Positions 57,410 to 64,000 of a DNA stretch of 64,000 nt are shown one piece after another. The stretch comes from Lysinibacillus sp. KCTC 33748 (lineage in GTDB: Bacteria; Bacillota; Bacilli; Bacillales_A; Planococcaceae). Every line of letters begins with the position of its first letter. Within the stretch, counting starts at the first letter, position 1. The notes beneath the pieces were generated by a model. It saw only the letters and a program-made list of their open reading frames with translations, was not told the DNA's origin and did no database searches. The stretch is taken from the NCBI RefSeq assembly GCF_002237755.1, contig NZ_MWSJ01000008.1, forward strand, positions 62,001 to 126,000, written 5' to 3'. The translations under genes and the position numbers were made by a program.

Positions 57410-57461
57410 CAATTAAGCATAGGCATAATTGTGTCCGTAACAGGCCGAAAGAAGTTAAAAC
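57410..57461. repeat. Dispersed palindrome-headed repeat, minimal copy
   Basis: The palindrome CAATTAAGC/AGGCATAATTG, then TGTCCGTAACAGGC, is joined directly to CCGAAAGAAGTTAAAAC. It is the shortest copy with both ends and so defines the head and tail of the family. It sits just upstream of the pump promoter. Confidence 0.7.
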
Positions 57462-57468
57462 AAATCTT

Positions 57469-57499
57469 TTGACCCTATAGTTACTATAGGGTTTATTGT
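57469..57499 (+). promoter_or_regulatory. MerR-type promoter/operator of the MFS pump
   Basis: A -35 TTGACC (57469-57474) and a -10 TATTGT (57494-57499) are separated by 19 bases, the over-long spacing of MerR-activated promoters. The dyad ACCCTATAG / CTATAGGGT (57472-57480, 57484-57492) fills the spacer. This is the arrangement used by BmrR, Mta and TipAL-like activators. No MerR gene is in the window. Confidence 0.75.
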
Positions 57500-57562
57500 A
57501 TTACGTGGAAATATTCTAGTAGATTTTGATTCATGTATCGTGAAAGATTGAAGGAGAACAAT

Positions 57563-58732
57563 ATGAATAAGAAACAACTTTTAACCTTAAGTATTTTATT
57601 ATCGAATTTATTCATTGCCTTTTTAGGTATTGGTTTAGTTATACCTGTGCTACCGACACTCATGAATGAGCTGAAAATTTCAGGCTCTGTCGTTGGCTAT
57701 ATGGTGGCCGCATTTGCTATCACTCAGCTTATCTTCTCACCGATTTCTGGTAAAATGGTGGATAACATTGGCCGTAAAATTATGATCGTTGCGGGTCTAT
57801 TTATATTTGGTTTTTCAGAGCTATTATTTGGTCTTGGACGCTCAGTTGAAATACTCTTTATCTCACGTATGTTAGGCGGTATCAGTGCTGCTTTCATCAT
57901 GCCTGCGGTAACTGCATATATCGCTGATATTACAACCTTGTCACAACGTCCAAAGGCTTTGGGTTATATGAGTGCAGCGATTAGTACCGGCTTCATTATC
58001 GGACCTGGTATCGGTGGATTTTTAGCCGAATTCGGAACGCGCATACCATTTTATGCTGCTGGTATACTCGGATTTTTAGCAGCGCTCTTGTCATTTATTT
58101 TACTAAAAGAACCGACACGTGCTGATGATGATGAACAGTCTGCACCATCAATTTTGGGCAGCATGAAGCGTATTTTTAGCCCACTATACCTTATTCCATT
58201 CGTGCTTATTTTCGTACTATCATTTGGTTTAGCTGCATTTGAATCGTTATTTAGTCTATTTGTAGATCATAAATTCGCATTTACACCTTCAGATATCGCG
58301 ATTATTATTACGGGAAGCGGAGTAGTTGGGGCTCTTGCTCAGCTAATATTATTTGATTGGCTGACAAAGAAAATGGGCGAGATTAATCTTATCCGTTATT
58401 CACTCGTCCTATCTGCTGTTTTAACATTGGCTATGACATTTGTAAGCCACTATTTCGCAATATTATTTGTCACATTCTTTATTTTCGTCGGCTTCGATTT
58501 AATTCGTCCTGCCGTTACCTCTTATTTATCTAAAATTGCTGGTAATGAACAAGGATTCGTTGGTGGCATGAACTCCATGTTTACAAGTCTCGGAAATATA
58601 TTCGGTCCTATTTTAGGTGGGGTATTATTCGATATCAATTTGAACTATCCGTATTACTTTGCAACAATTGTTTTAACACTCGGCGTTATCCTTGCTTTGT
58701 TCTGGAGAAAGCCAAAGCATATTGAAATATAA
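57563..58732 (+). CDS. MFS multidrug efflux transporter, Bmr/Blt/NorA type
   Basis: The 389-residue protein, the length of Bmr, has 12 predicted helices. Motif A is GKMVDNIGRKIMIVAG between helices 2 and 3, and the antiporter motif C is GYMSAAISTGFIIGPGIGGFL. ATG 57563 follows AAGGAG; a longer frame to 57533 does not. It would export hydrophobic cations or quinolones by proton antiport. It stands alone behind a MerR-type promoter and splits the asp23-nusB neighbourhood. Confidence 0.9.
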   Translation: MNKKQLLTLSILLSNLFIAFLGIGLVIPVLPTLMNELKISGSVVGYMVAAFAITQLIFSPISGKMVDNIGRKIMIVAGLFIFGFSELLFGLGRSVEILFISRMLGGISAAFIMPAVTAYIADITTLSQRPKALGYMSAAISTGFIIGPGIGGFLAEFGTRIPFYAAGILGFLAALLSFILLKEPTRADDDEQSAPSILGSMKRIFSPLYLIPFVLIFVLSFGLAAFESLFSLFVDHKFAFTPSDIAIIITGSGVVGALAQLILFDWLTKKMGEINLIRYSLVLSAVLTLAMTFVSHYFAILFVTFFIFVGFDLIRPAVTSYLSKIAGNEQGFVGGMNSMFTSLGNIFGPILGGVLFDINLNYPYYFATIVLTLGVILALFWRKPKHIEI

Positions 58733-58780
58733 TAAAGTAGCTATACTTAATCACTGCTAAACAATTTCCGTAAACAACGT

Positions 58781-58820
58781 AAAAAGAAGGATTGCCCTGT
58801 ATAAGGCAACCCTTCTTTTT
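58781..58820. terminator. Bidirectional terminator between pump and asp23
   Basis: AAAAAGAAGG plus TTGCC pairs with GGCAA plus CCTTCTTTTT across a short loop, with T-runs on both strands. It serves both convergent genes. Confidence 0.92.
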
Positions 58821-59229
58821 ATTCTTGTACAGCTACTTCTTCTTTTTCAAAGAGAATGCCAGTAATATGGACATTCACTTCAGCTGTTTCAAGTGCAGTC
58901 ATATTAAAAATCGCTTGGCGAATTTGAGTTTGAACTTCCTTCGCCACTTTTGGGATTGTATAGCCGTATTTTACAGAGCAAAATACATCAATGGCAATCT
59001 CACCAGTTTCAGTAACACCCGATTTAATGCCTTTATTGTGAACTTTTTTACCGAAGCGTTCAACTACGCCCGTAGCAATATTACCGCGAGTTGCAGCAAC
59101 CCCTTCTACCTCGTTCACTGCGATTCCAGCAACAACCTCGATTACTTCAGCTGCTACTTCAATTTTCCCAAGTTCTTCTTTACCAGAAGGCGTTGGTTGT
59201 ACGAAAGATTGTCCTACTTTCTCTGCCAT
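58819..59229 (-). CDS. Asp23/Gls24 family envelope protein (YqhY)
   Basis: The 136-residue protein has the family core GKIEVAAEVIEVVAGIAVNEVEGVAATRGN and IDVFCSVKYGYTIPKVAKEVQTQIRQAI. ATG 59229 (MAEKVGQSFVQP) with AAAGGATGA upstream is preferred over a longer frame to 59265. In B. subtilis YqhY lies beside accC and influences acetyl-CoA carboxylase activity. Here accC is 1.8 kb away but still on the same strand. Confidence 0.92.
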   Translation of the reverse strand: MAEKVGQSFVQPTPSGKEELGKIEVAAEVIEVVAGIAVNEVEGVAATRGNIATGVVERFGKKVHNKGIKSGVTETGEIAIDVFCSVKYGYTIPKVAKEVQTQIRQAIFNMTALETAEVNVHITGILFEKEEVAVQE

Positions 59230-59399
59230 ACAAATATCATCCTTTCCCTTACACATCACAAACAAATGCTGTACTTACGCTTATTATACTATAAAAAGGA
59301 AGGTTTGGCTTCGTAAAGACGCTTTAATTTATTTGGATCTGGTTTATGTCGATAAATTCAAGAAGTTAGGCGTTAAATCAAATAACCTCTCAATAAAAA

Positions 59400-59433
59400 C
59401 AAAAAGCGAAGATATCTATGAAGATTTCTTCGC
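59400..59433 (-). terminator. Terminator of the 66-residue membrane protein gene
   Basis: On the minus strand a GCGAAG-based imperfect stem is followed by CTTTTTGTTTTT, close to the stop at 59445. Confidence 0.75.
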
Positions 59434-59444
59434 CATCTTATATA

Positions 59445-59645
59445 TTATTTGCGTTTCTTTTTAGAATAAATCACAAACCAGACAAAGTATAAGATTGTAA
59501 CTAGTGATAAACCTAATGAAACAAATCTACTTTGCTCATTAGGCAAAACAATATTAAGGACAATAGTTAAAATAATTGCTGGTAGCATCGTACAAAACCA
59601 AACTCGTACTGCTTTATTTTTAAATGAAAGTTCAAATCCCTCCAT
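59445..59645 (-). CDS. Two-helix small membrane protein
   Basis: The 66-residue product has hydrophobic helices at about 17-33 and 42-59 and a basic KKKRK end, so both ends are likely cytoplasmic. It lies 70 bases downstream of the lipoprotein gene. Unknown family. Confidence 0.5.
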   Translation of the reverse strand: MEGFELSFKNKAVRVWFCTMLPAIILTIVLNIVLPNEQSRFVSLGLSLVTILYFVWFVIYSKKKRK

Positions 59646-59715
59646 ACAATCACCCTATTCATTATTTGTAAACGGCTCTTTATGTGAGATGGCTATTGAA
59701 AAGTCATTAATCGCC

Positions 59716-60108
59716 TTATTTTATCCCTGTTACATTATCAATAGGGGTAGATTTACCATTGATGTGAATATCAATCGTATCAAGGTCCGGATCTAACGTT
59801 AATTTATAAACATGTTGTTTTATTGCATTATCCTGTTGATTCGTAACATCTAACTTTATTATTAATGTATCACCTTGCGTTTCAATGTCTGATGTAACTG
59901 TGCCTTTTGACCGAAAAACCACATAAGAAATATCCTTATCTACTACATTGATTTTTTGAAGTGTATATTTTTCATCTATTACCTTTTGCACTTTATCTGG
60001 AACTATCTCAATTTCACTAATACTTAACGTCGATGAATTACATGCTGTTAAAATTAACATTGTCAAAAGCACTAAAAATAACAATTTTTTCAATACTTTT
60101 TCACCCAC
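59716..60108 (-). CDS. Putative lipoprotein, unknown
   Basis: The signal LLFLVLLTMLILTACNSS gives a clear lipobox (L-T-A-C). A 105-residue beta-rich domain follows (SYVVFRSKGTVTSDIETQGDTLIIKLDV). The start is uncertain between GTG 60108 and TTG 60090, the latter with GGGTGGGTG upstream. No named family. Confidence 0.65.
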   Translation of the reverse strand: MGEKVLKKLLFLVLLTMLILTACNSSTLSISEIEIVPDKVQKVIDEKYTLQKINVVDKDISYVVFRSKGTVTSDIETQGDTLIIKLDVTNQQDNAIKQHVYKLTLDPDLDTIDIHINGKSTPIDNVTGIK

Positions 60109-60270
60109 CCTTCAAATACCTGAAAATTCAATCTACAAGATATTGTAACATAGAAAATCATGGATTGGTGAAGGAAAGGGAATTGCTCAACAAATGAAAT
60201 TGACTGCAGAAGTAATCTAAGCACAAAAAGCCATCAACTTTACCATAACGCTAATTAATTTCAGACAAGT

Positions 60271-60303
60271 AAAAAACCCCCTGACAGTAAAGTCAGAAGG
60301 TTT
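60271..60303 (-). terminator. Rho-independent terminator
   Basis: On the minus strand CC..CTGAC / GTCAG..GG is followed by TTTTTTAC, about 140 bases after the stop of the 52-residue membrane protein. Confidence 0.8.
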
Positions 60304-60441
60304 AAGTTATGGCACTATTAAATAAGCAGATCTATAATCGACTTACATTTATTAAACACCCAAATAGTTGAATAAGCGAGAGTCTACATGTCCACGCTTC
60401 TCCCTTGATTAACTTATATCAATTATCGTGAATATGTAGCG

Positions 60442-60600
60442 TTACTGTCTCTTTTCAACAAATAACAAAATTAGTGTTGCAAATGGACCTAATACAAGAG
60501 AAAGTAAAAACCAATTTAACCCTGTTCTATTCTTCCCTTGTGCAAGTGCAGCATTTATCAACGCCAATGTACCCCAACCGACGAAATATTCGTTATTCAT
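60442..60600 (-). CDS. Small membrane protein, 52 residues
   Basis: It begins MNNEYFVGWGTLALINAALA, then QGKNRTGLNWFLLSLVLGPFATLILLF, with GGGGG just upstream. The layout (a GRSGLxWFLLSLxLGPxATLxLL-like helix) resembles widespread small phage- or stress-related membrane proteins. Function unknown. Confidence 0.55.
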   Translation of the reverse strand: MNNEYFVGWGTLALINAALAQGKNRTGLNWFLLSLVLGPFATLILLFVEKRQ

Positions 60601-60603
60601 CAT

Positions 60604-60998
60604 CTGCCCCCTATCTCTTTTAACAACACCGATAGTGTACATTTCTCCATAAATTTAATTATAACATATCCAAATGATGTGCTTCTAAAAGGGGTCGAAA
60701 CTCTTAAGCTCTGATACCGAAGAATGCCGGAAATAAAAAATACCCACCCCATTTGAGATAAATACTTCTTATTTTTTTCTACTCCCATTTCAAAGCACAT
60801 CTACCACAATACTTTCCCATGATAGCATCTTCCTCTTTAAACATACCCCCAAAACTTGGTAGCTGTATACATCCTCTAAATCAAAAACTGTACGCTGACC
60901 TTTTCTAGCCAAATAAAAAACCTCCTAACTAATAAAAGTTAGAAGGTATTTTTATTGGATATTTGGAATGTGTTCTATTCCTTAAATCCACAAATCAA
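60604..60998. other. Intergenic before accC
   Basis: No gene is supported. It contains the accC-side terminator at 60913-60950 and a short T-rich block; other frames here are short. Confidence 0.45.
60913..60950. terminator. Terminator after accC
   Basis: CCT(C)CTAACT / AGTTAG(A)AGG pairs with T-runs on both strands, about 50 bases downstream of the accC stop. Confidence 0.85.
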
Positions 60999-62357
60999 TT
61001 ACTTGCTTGTCCCCAATACATCATTCTCTTCAAGGAACTTCGTATTGAATTGTGCTGATTTGAAAACATCATTGTTCATCAATGCTTGGTGGAATGGAAT
61101 TGTTGTATTGATCCCAGGACCAGATACTTCGAATTCGCTAAGTGCACGATTCATTTTCGCAATCGCTTCTTCACGTGTATTTGCATGAACAATTAGTTTT
61201 GCAACCATAGAATCATAATATGGCGGGATTGTATAACCAGCATAAACTGCAGAGTCAATACGTACACCATAGCCACCTGGAGTTACATAAGTATCTACTG
61301 TACCAGCTGATGGCATGAAGTTTTTATAAGCATTTTCTGCGTTAATACGGCATTCAATTGCCCATCCATTTAATTGAATATCATCTTGAGTGAAAGGAAG
61401 TTTTTCACCAGATGCAATTTTTAATTGTTGTTGCACAAGATCAACACCAGAAATCATTTCTGTTACTGGGTGTTCGACTTGGATACGAGTATTCATTTCC
61501 ATGAAGTAGAATTTATCTTCTCTATAGTCATAAATAAACTCGATTGTTCCAGCACCTTCATAGTTACAAGCTTGTGCAGCTTTAACAGCAGCCGCACCCA
61601 TCTCAGCACGACGCTCTGAAGATAGTGCTGGAGACGGAGCTTCCTCAACTAATTTCTGCATACGACGTTGAACTGTACAGTCACGTTCACCTAAATGTAC
61701 AACGTTACCATAGCCATCCGCTAATACTTGGATTTCACAGTGACGGAAGTACTCGATGAATTTTTCTAAATATACGCCAGGGTTACCGAATGCTGCAGCA
61801 GCCTCTTTTTGCGTAATTTCAATGCCTTTTATAAGGTCTTCTTCTGTACGTGCTACACGGATACCTTTACCGCCACCACCAGCAGTTGCTTTGATGATAA
61901 CTGGGTACCCAATTTTAGCAGCCCATTCTTTACCTGTTTCGATATCTGGAACAATACCAGTACCCGGAACAAGTGGAACATCTGCTGCTTCCATTGTTGT
62001 ACGTGCAACATCTTTAATACCCATAATTTTAATTGAATCTGATGAAGGTCCAATGAATTTAATGCCTGCGTTTTCACAAGCTTCAGCGAAGTCAGCGTTT
62101 TCAGATACGAAACCGTAACCTGGATGGATACCGTCTGCACCTGTTTTTTCTGCTACGCTCAGTAAAGCTGGGAAGCTAAGATATGAATCCTTTGATAACT
62201 TTGGTCCGATGCAATATGCTTCGTCTGCTAATTTCACATGTAATGCGTCTGCGTCTGCTTCTGAATATACGGCAACAGATTGAATGCCTAACTCTTTACA
62301 AGCACGAATGATACGCACAGCGATTTCGCCGCGGTTTGCAATTAAAACTTTTTTCAT
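60999..62357 (-). CDS. accC: Acetyl-CoA carboxylase biotin carboxylase subunit
   Basis: The 452-residue ATP-grasp enzyme has [23 protein letters not shown], the glycine-rich loop [38 protein letters not shown], and [16 protein letters not shown] with catalytic residues. It carboxylates biotin on AccB for fatty-acid synthesis. It is 14 bases after accB. Confidence 0.97.
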   Translation of the reverse strand: MKKVLIANRGEIAVRIIRACKELGIQSVAVYSEADADALHVKLADEAYCIGPKLSKDSYLSFPALLSVAEKTGADGIHPGYGFVSENADFAEACENAGIKFIGPSSDSIKIMGIKDVARTTMEAADVPLVPGTGIVPDIETGKEWAAKIGYPVIIKATAGGGGKGIRVARTEEDLIKGIEITQKEAAAAFGNPGVYLEKFIEYFRHCEIQVLADGYGNVVHLGERDCTVQRRMQKLVEEAPSPALSSERRAEMGAAAVKAAQACNYEGAGTIEFIYDYREDKFYFMEMNTRIQVEHPVTEMISGVDLVQQQLKIASGEKLPFTQDDIQLNGWAIECRINAENAYKNFMPSAGTVDTYVTPGGYGVRIDSAVYAGYTIPPYYDSMVAKLIVHANTREEAIAKMNRALSEFEVSGPGINTTIPFHQALMNNDVFKSAQFNTKFLEENDVLGTSK

Positions 62358-62370
62358 AGTTGTGCACTCC

Positions 62371-62877
62371 TTACTCAGCTTTTACAAGGAATAATGGTTG
62401 TCCGTATTCTACTAATTCACCGTCTTTAACAAGTACTTCAACGATTTCCCCTTGAACTTCTGCTTCAATTTCGTTGAAAAGTTTCATAGCTTCTACGATA
62501 CATACGATTGTTTCATTACCAACTTTGTCCCCCACTTTAACGTAAGCTGGTGAATCTGGGTTTGGAGATTGATAAAAAGTACCGACCATCGGAGATACAA
62601 TTTTATGTAACGATGGGTCGTTATTTACTGGTGCTGCAGCTGGTGCTTCTTCAGCTTTTGCTGGAGCAGGAGTAGCTGGTGCTACAGGAGCCGCTGCTGG
62701 TGCAGATTGTTGTACAACAGGTGCCACTACTTCTTTTTTAGGTGCTACAGTTTCAGTAACAACAACAACATTCTTTTTTAATTTAACTTTTGCCCCATCT
62801 GCTTCATAAACGAACTCGTCAATTGAAGAAGAATCTACCAATTTAATGATTTCACGAATTTCTTGAATTTTGAACAT
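62371..62877 (-). CDS. accB: Biotin carboxyl carrier protein
   Basis: The 168-residue protein has an N-terminal helix ([22 protein letters not shown]), a Pro/Ala-rich linker of about 70-100, and a biotinyl domain with biotin-lysine 132 in [13 protein letters not shown]. It is operonic with accC. Confidence 0.97.
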   Translation of the reverse strand: MFKIQEIREIIKLVDSSSIDEFVYEADGAKVKLKKNVVVVTETVAPKKEVVAPVVQQSAPAAAPVAPATPAPAKAEEAPAAAPVNNDPSLHKIVSPMVGTFYQSPNPDSPAYVKVGDKVGNETIVCIVEAMKLFNEIEAEVQGEIVEVLVKDGELVEYGQPLFLVKAE

Positions 62878-62980
62878 TTTCCTAACTCTCCTTATGAAAT
62901 AAAATCTACTACAAGCACTATTCTATATTTTTTTCGAACAATTTGAAATACTTTAATGCAAATTAAGTAAATATGAACAA

Positions 62981-63017
62981 AACAAAAGGCTTTCTTTTAC
63001 TAAACGAAAGCCTTTTC
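62981..63017 (-). terminator. Terminator after spoIIIAH
   Basis: On the minus strand AAAGGCTTTC / GAAAGCCTTT is followed by TGTTTTG. It isolates the spoIIIA operon from accB. Confidence 0.9.
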
Positions 63018-63079
63018 ATGATACTGATATATAACAACGATTTCAAATAAACAGAATATTAGTATTTTTCTTGTTATTT

Positions 63080-63640
63080 TTAATTGTTACTATTTGCACT
63101 GAATTTTACTAGGACGTCATTCGCGCCTTCCATTTCTGTTCTCACTAAATAAATAATTTCATTCGCTTGAGCTTTTGATAGCTCCTCCGCCATAACAGTT
63201 ACCTGTACTTTATCACCGTCTGCTCGTACAAATGCATCGGAGTATCCTAAAGATTTAATAAGCATTTCTAACATTGCTTCAGAGGATTCTTGTTTTATAA
63301 GGCTATCCATCTCATTATAAGCTTTACTTTTATCTTCTGCTGAATAATCTTGTGAACCGATTTTCTGCTCTAATTGCGAACGAAGCTGGCTTCTTTCATC
63401 ACTAACTTGCATGCGCATCTCTTCAAATAAATGGCTTGGAGAAGATACTTCCTTCGTCTCTCCCTCTTTCGTTGCTTCTTGATCAGTCACACCTGATACT
63501 GCAGTTTGCTGTAATGCGTCATCTGTGAAAATAGTTAGTCCATTAAATTGTTTTGCTGGATCAACCAAATAATACACTGAAATAACCGCTACTAGACTTA
63601 ATAATGTCATAAACCAAACTGTTCTTCTACGTACGCGCAT
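63080..63640 (-). CDS. spoIIIAH: Stage III sporulation protein AH
   Basis: The 186-residue protein has one N-terminal membrane helix (about 9-25, RTVWFMTLLSLVAVISVYYL) and an extracellular EscJ/YscJ-like ring-building domain with SDAFVRADGDKVQVTV. In B. subtilis it pairs with SpoIIQ to form the mother-cell/forespore channel. Its ATG follows immediately on the spoIIIAG stop, with AAGGAGG in the end of spoIIIAG. Confidence 0.93.
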   Translation of the reverse strand: MRVRRRTVWFMTLLSLVAVISVYYLVDPAKQFNGLTIFTDDALQQTAVSGVTDQEATKEGETKEVSSPSHLFEEMRMQVSDERSQLRSQLEQKIGSQDYSAEDKSKAYNEMDSLIKQESSEAMLEMLIKSLGYSDAFVRADGDKVQVTVMAEELSKAQANEIIYLVRTEMEGANDVLVKFSANSNN

Positions 63641-64000
63641 TTACTTTTCCTCCTTATTTTCCATTGGAACGATAATAATTCGATGAATCGGTAATTGCAT
63701 TACTTGACTAACAACCGCACGAATTTCATTTTTAACAAAGATATCTGATGCTCCTTTTGAAACAATTAGTATCCCTGTTACTTCTTTCGTGCCTTGTTCA
63801 GTTCCTCGAAAATATTGACTGAAAAGTTGATTGTCATCCTTCTCATCTGTCATATCTCCGTAATAAAAATAGACTTTTACCTCCCCAACACCTTTCATAG
63901 CCTTCAATGTCTGTTCAAGTTTTTCTTCATTGGTTTTCGGTGATACTTGCCCATTCGTTGTATTCGTTTGATACATTGGTAAAATGATGAAAATTCCCAC
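63641..64000 (-). CDS. spoIIIAG: Stage III sporulation protein AG, C-terminal part
   Basis: At least 119 residues are visible and the 5' end lies beyond the window, so the first visible codon is internal. Segments NEEKLEQTLKAMKGVGEVKVYFYYGD, VTGILIVSKGASDIFVKNEIRAVVSQVMQLPIHRI are the ring-building motif of SpoIIIAG. It forms part of the spoIIIA secretion-like channel and is coupled to spoIIIAH. Confidence 0.92.
   Translation of the reverse strand: MGIFIILPMYQTNTTNGQVSPKTNEEKLEQTLKAMKGVGEVKVYFYYGDMTDEKDDNQLFSQYFRGTEQGTKEVTGILIVSKGASDIFVKNEIRAVVSQVMQLPIHRIIIVPMENKEEK

Noticed and set aside
58792-59316. Long plus-strand open frame opposite asp23
   Set aside because: It is the antisense of a strongly conserved Asp23 gene and has no ribosome site or protein-like composition.
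60150-60225. Plus-strand WIGEGKGIAQQMKLTAEV stretch as a gene relic
   Set aside because: It is too short and not clearly from any family.
60600-60800. 66-codon frame upstream of the 52-residue membrane protein
   Set aside because: It lacks a start site and overlaps the promoter region of the better-supported gene.

Overview
The window looks like chromosome of a low-GC, endospore-forming member of the Bacillaceae/Planococcaceae, most probably Lysinibacillus or a close relative. The evidence is gene content and order: the sporulation genes spo0A, spoIVB, spoIIIAG and spoIIIAH, the accB-accC / asp23 / nusB-folD-xseA-xseB-ispA-dxs-tlyA-argR-recN block, and a branched-chain keto-acid block that matches the B. 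subtilis yqi/yqh/yqj region. The genus is inferred from protein resemblance and was not tested by a search.

Region 1 (1-9.8 kb) holds the end of nspC, a secreted TIM-barrel-like protein gene behind a recognisable c-di-GMP-I riboswitch, cheW and a PepT-like peptidase, a coiled-coil protein, and the first part of a propionate/methylmalonyl module (acyl-CoA carboxyltransferase, methylmalonyl-CoA epimerase). The 31-codon prli42 gene, a DUF939-type membrane protein and the bacilliredoxin brxB follow. Region 2 (9.9-21.5 kb, minus strand) has meaB-mutB-mutA and the branched-chain 2-oxoacid dehydrogenase set (bcd, lpdV, E1 alpha, E1 beta, E2). Together regions 1 and 2 can take valine, isoleucine and leucine to acyl-CoAs, and propionyl-CoA on to succinyl-CoA. 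ptb, buk and bkdR, present in the B. subtilis operon, are absent here.

Region 3 (22-30.6 kb) carries yqzF-like, glycerophosphodiesterase and FapA-like genes, then small poorly conserved genes, a deleted IS3/IS150-type insertion sequence and a decayed tyrosine recombinase. Region 4 (30.62-44.43 kb) is an integrated element. It is bounded by a 63-bp direct repeat (59/63 identical) of the 3' end of spo0A, so it sits in the tail of the sporulation master-regulator gene. Its integrase is a multiply frameshifted pseudogene. In contrast its phage head and packaging genes are intact: scaffold, DUF5309/SU10-type capsid, small and large terminase, SPP1-like portal, two connector-like proteins and a holin, plus a two-winged-helix replication-like protein. 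There are no tail, endolysin or protease genes, and capsid and scaffold precede terminase and portal, which is unusual. A structured non-coding segment between two terminators lies upstream of the scaffold gene. This element is the most unusual thing in the window.

Region 5 (44.4-64 kb) is conserved core: spo0A, an unusually short spoIVB, recN, argR, tlyA, dxs, ispA, xseB, xseA, uppP, folD, nusB, a Bmr/NorA-type MFS pump behind a MerR-type promoter, asp23, small envelope proteins, accC, accB, spoIIIAH and the 3' part of spoIIIAG. A family of palindrome-headed dispersed repeats occurs in at least five intergenic sites. No tRNA, rRNA or CRISPR array was seen.
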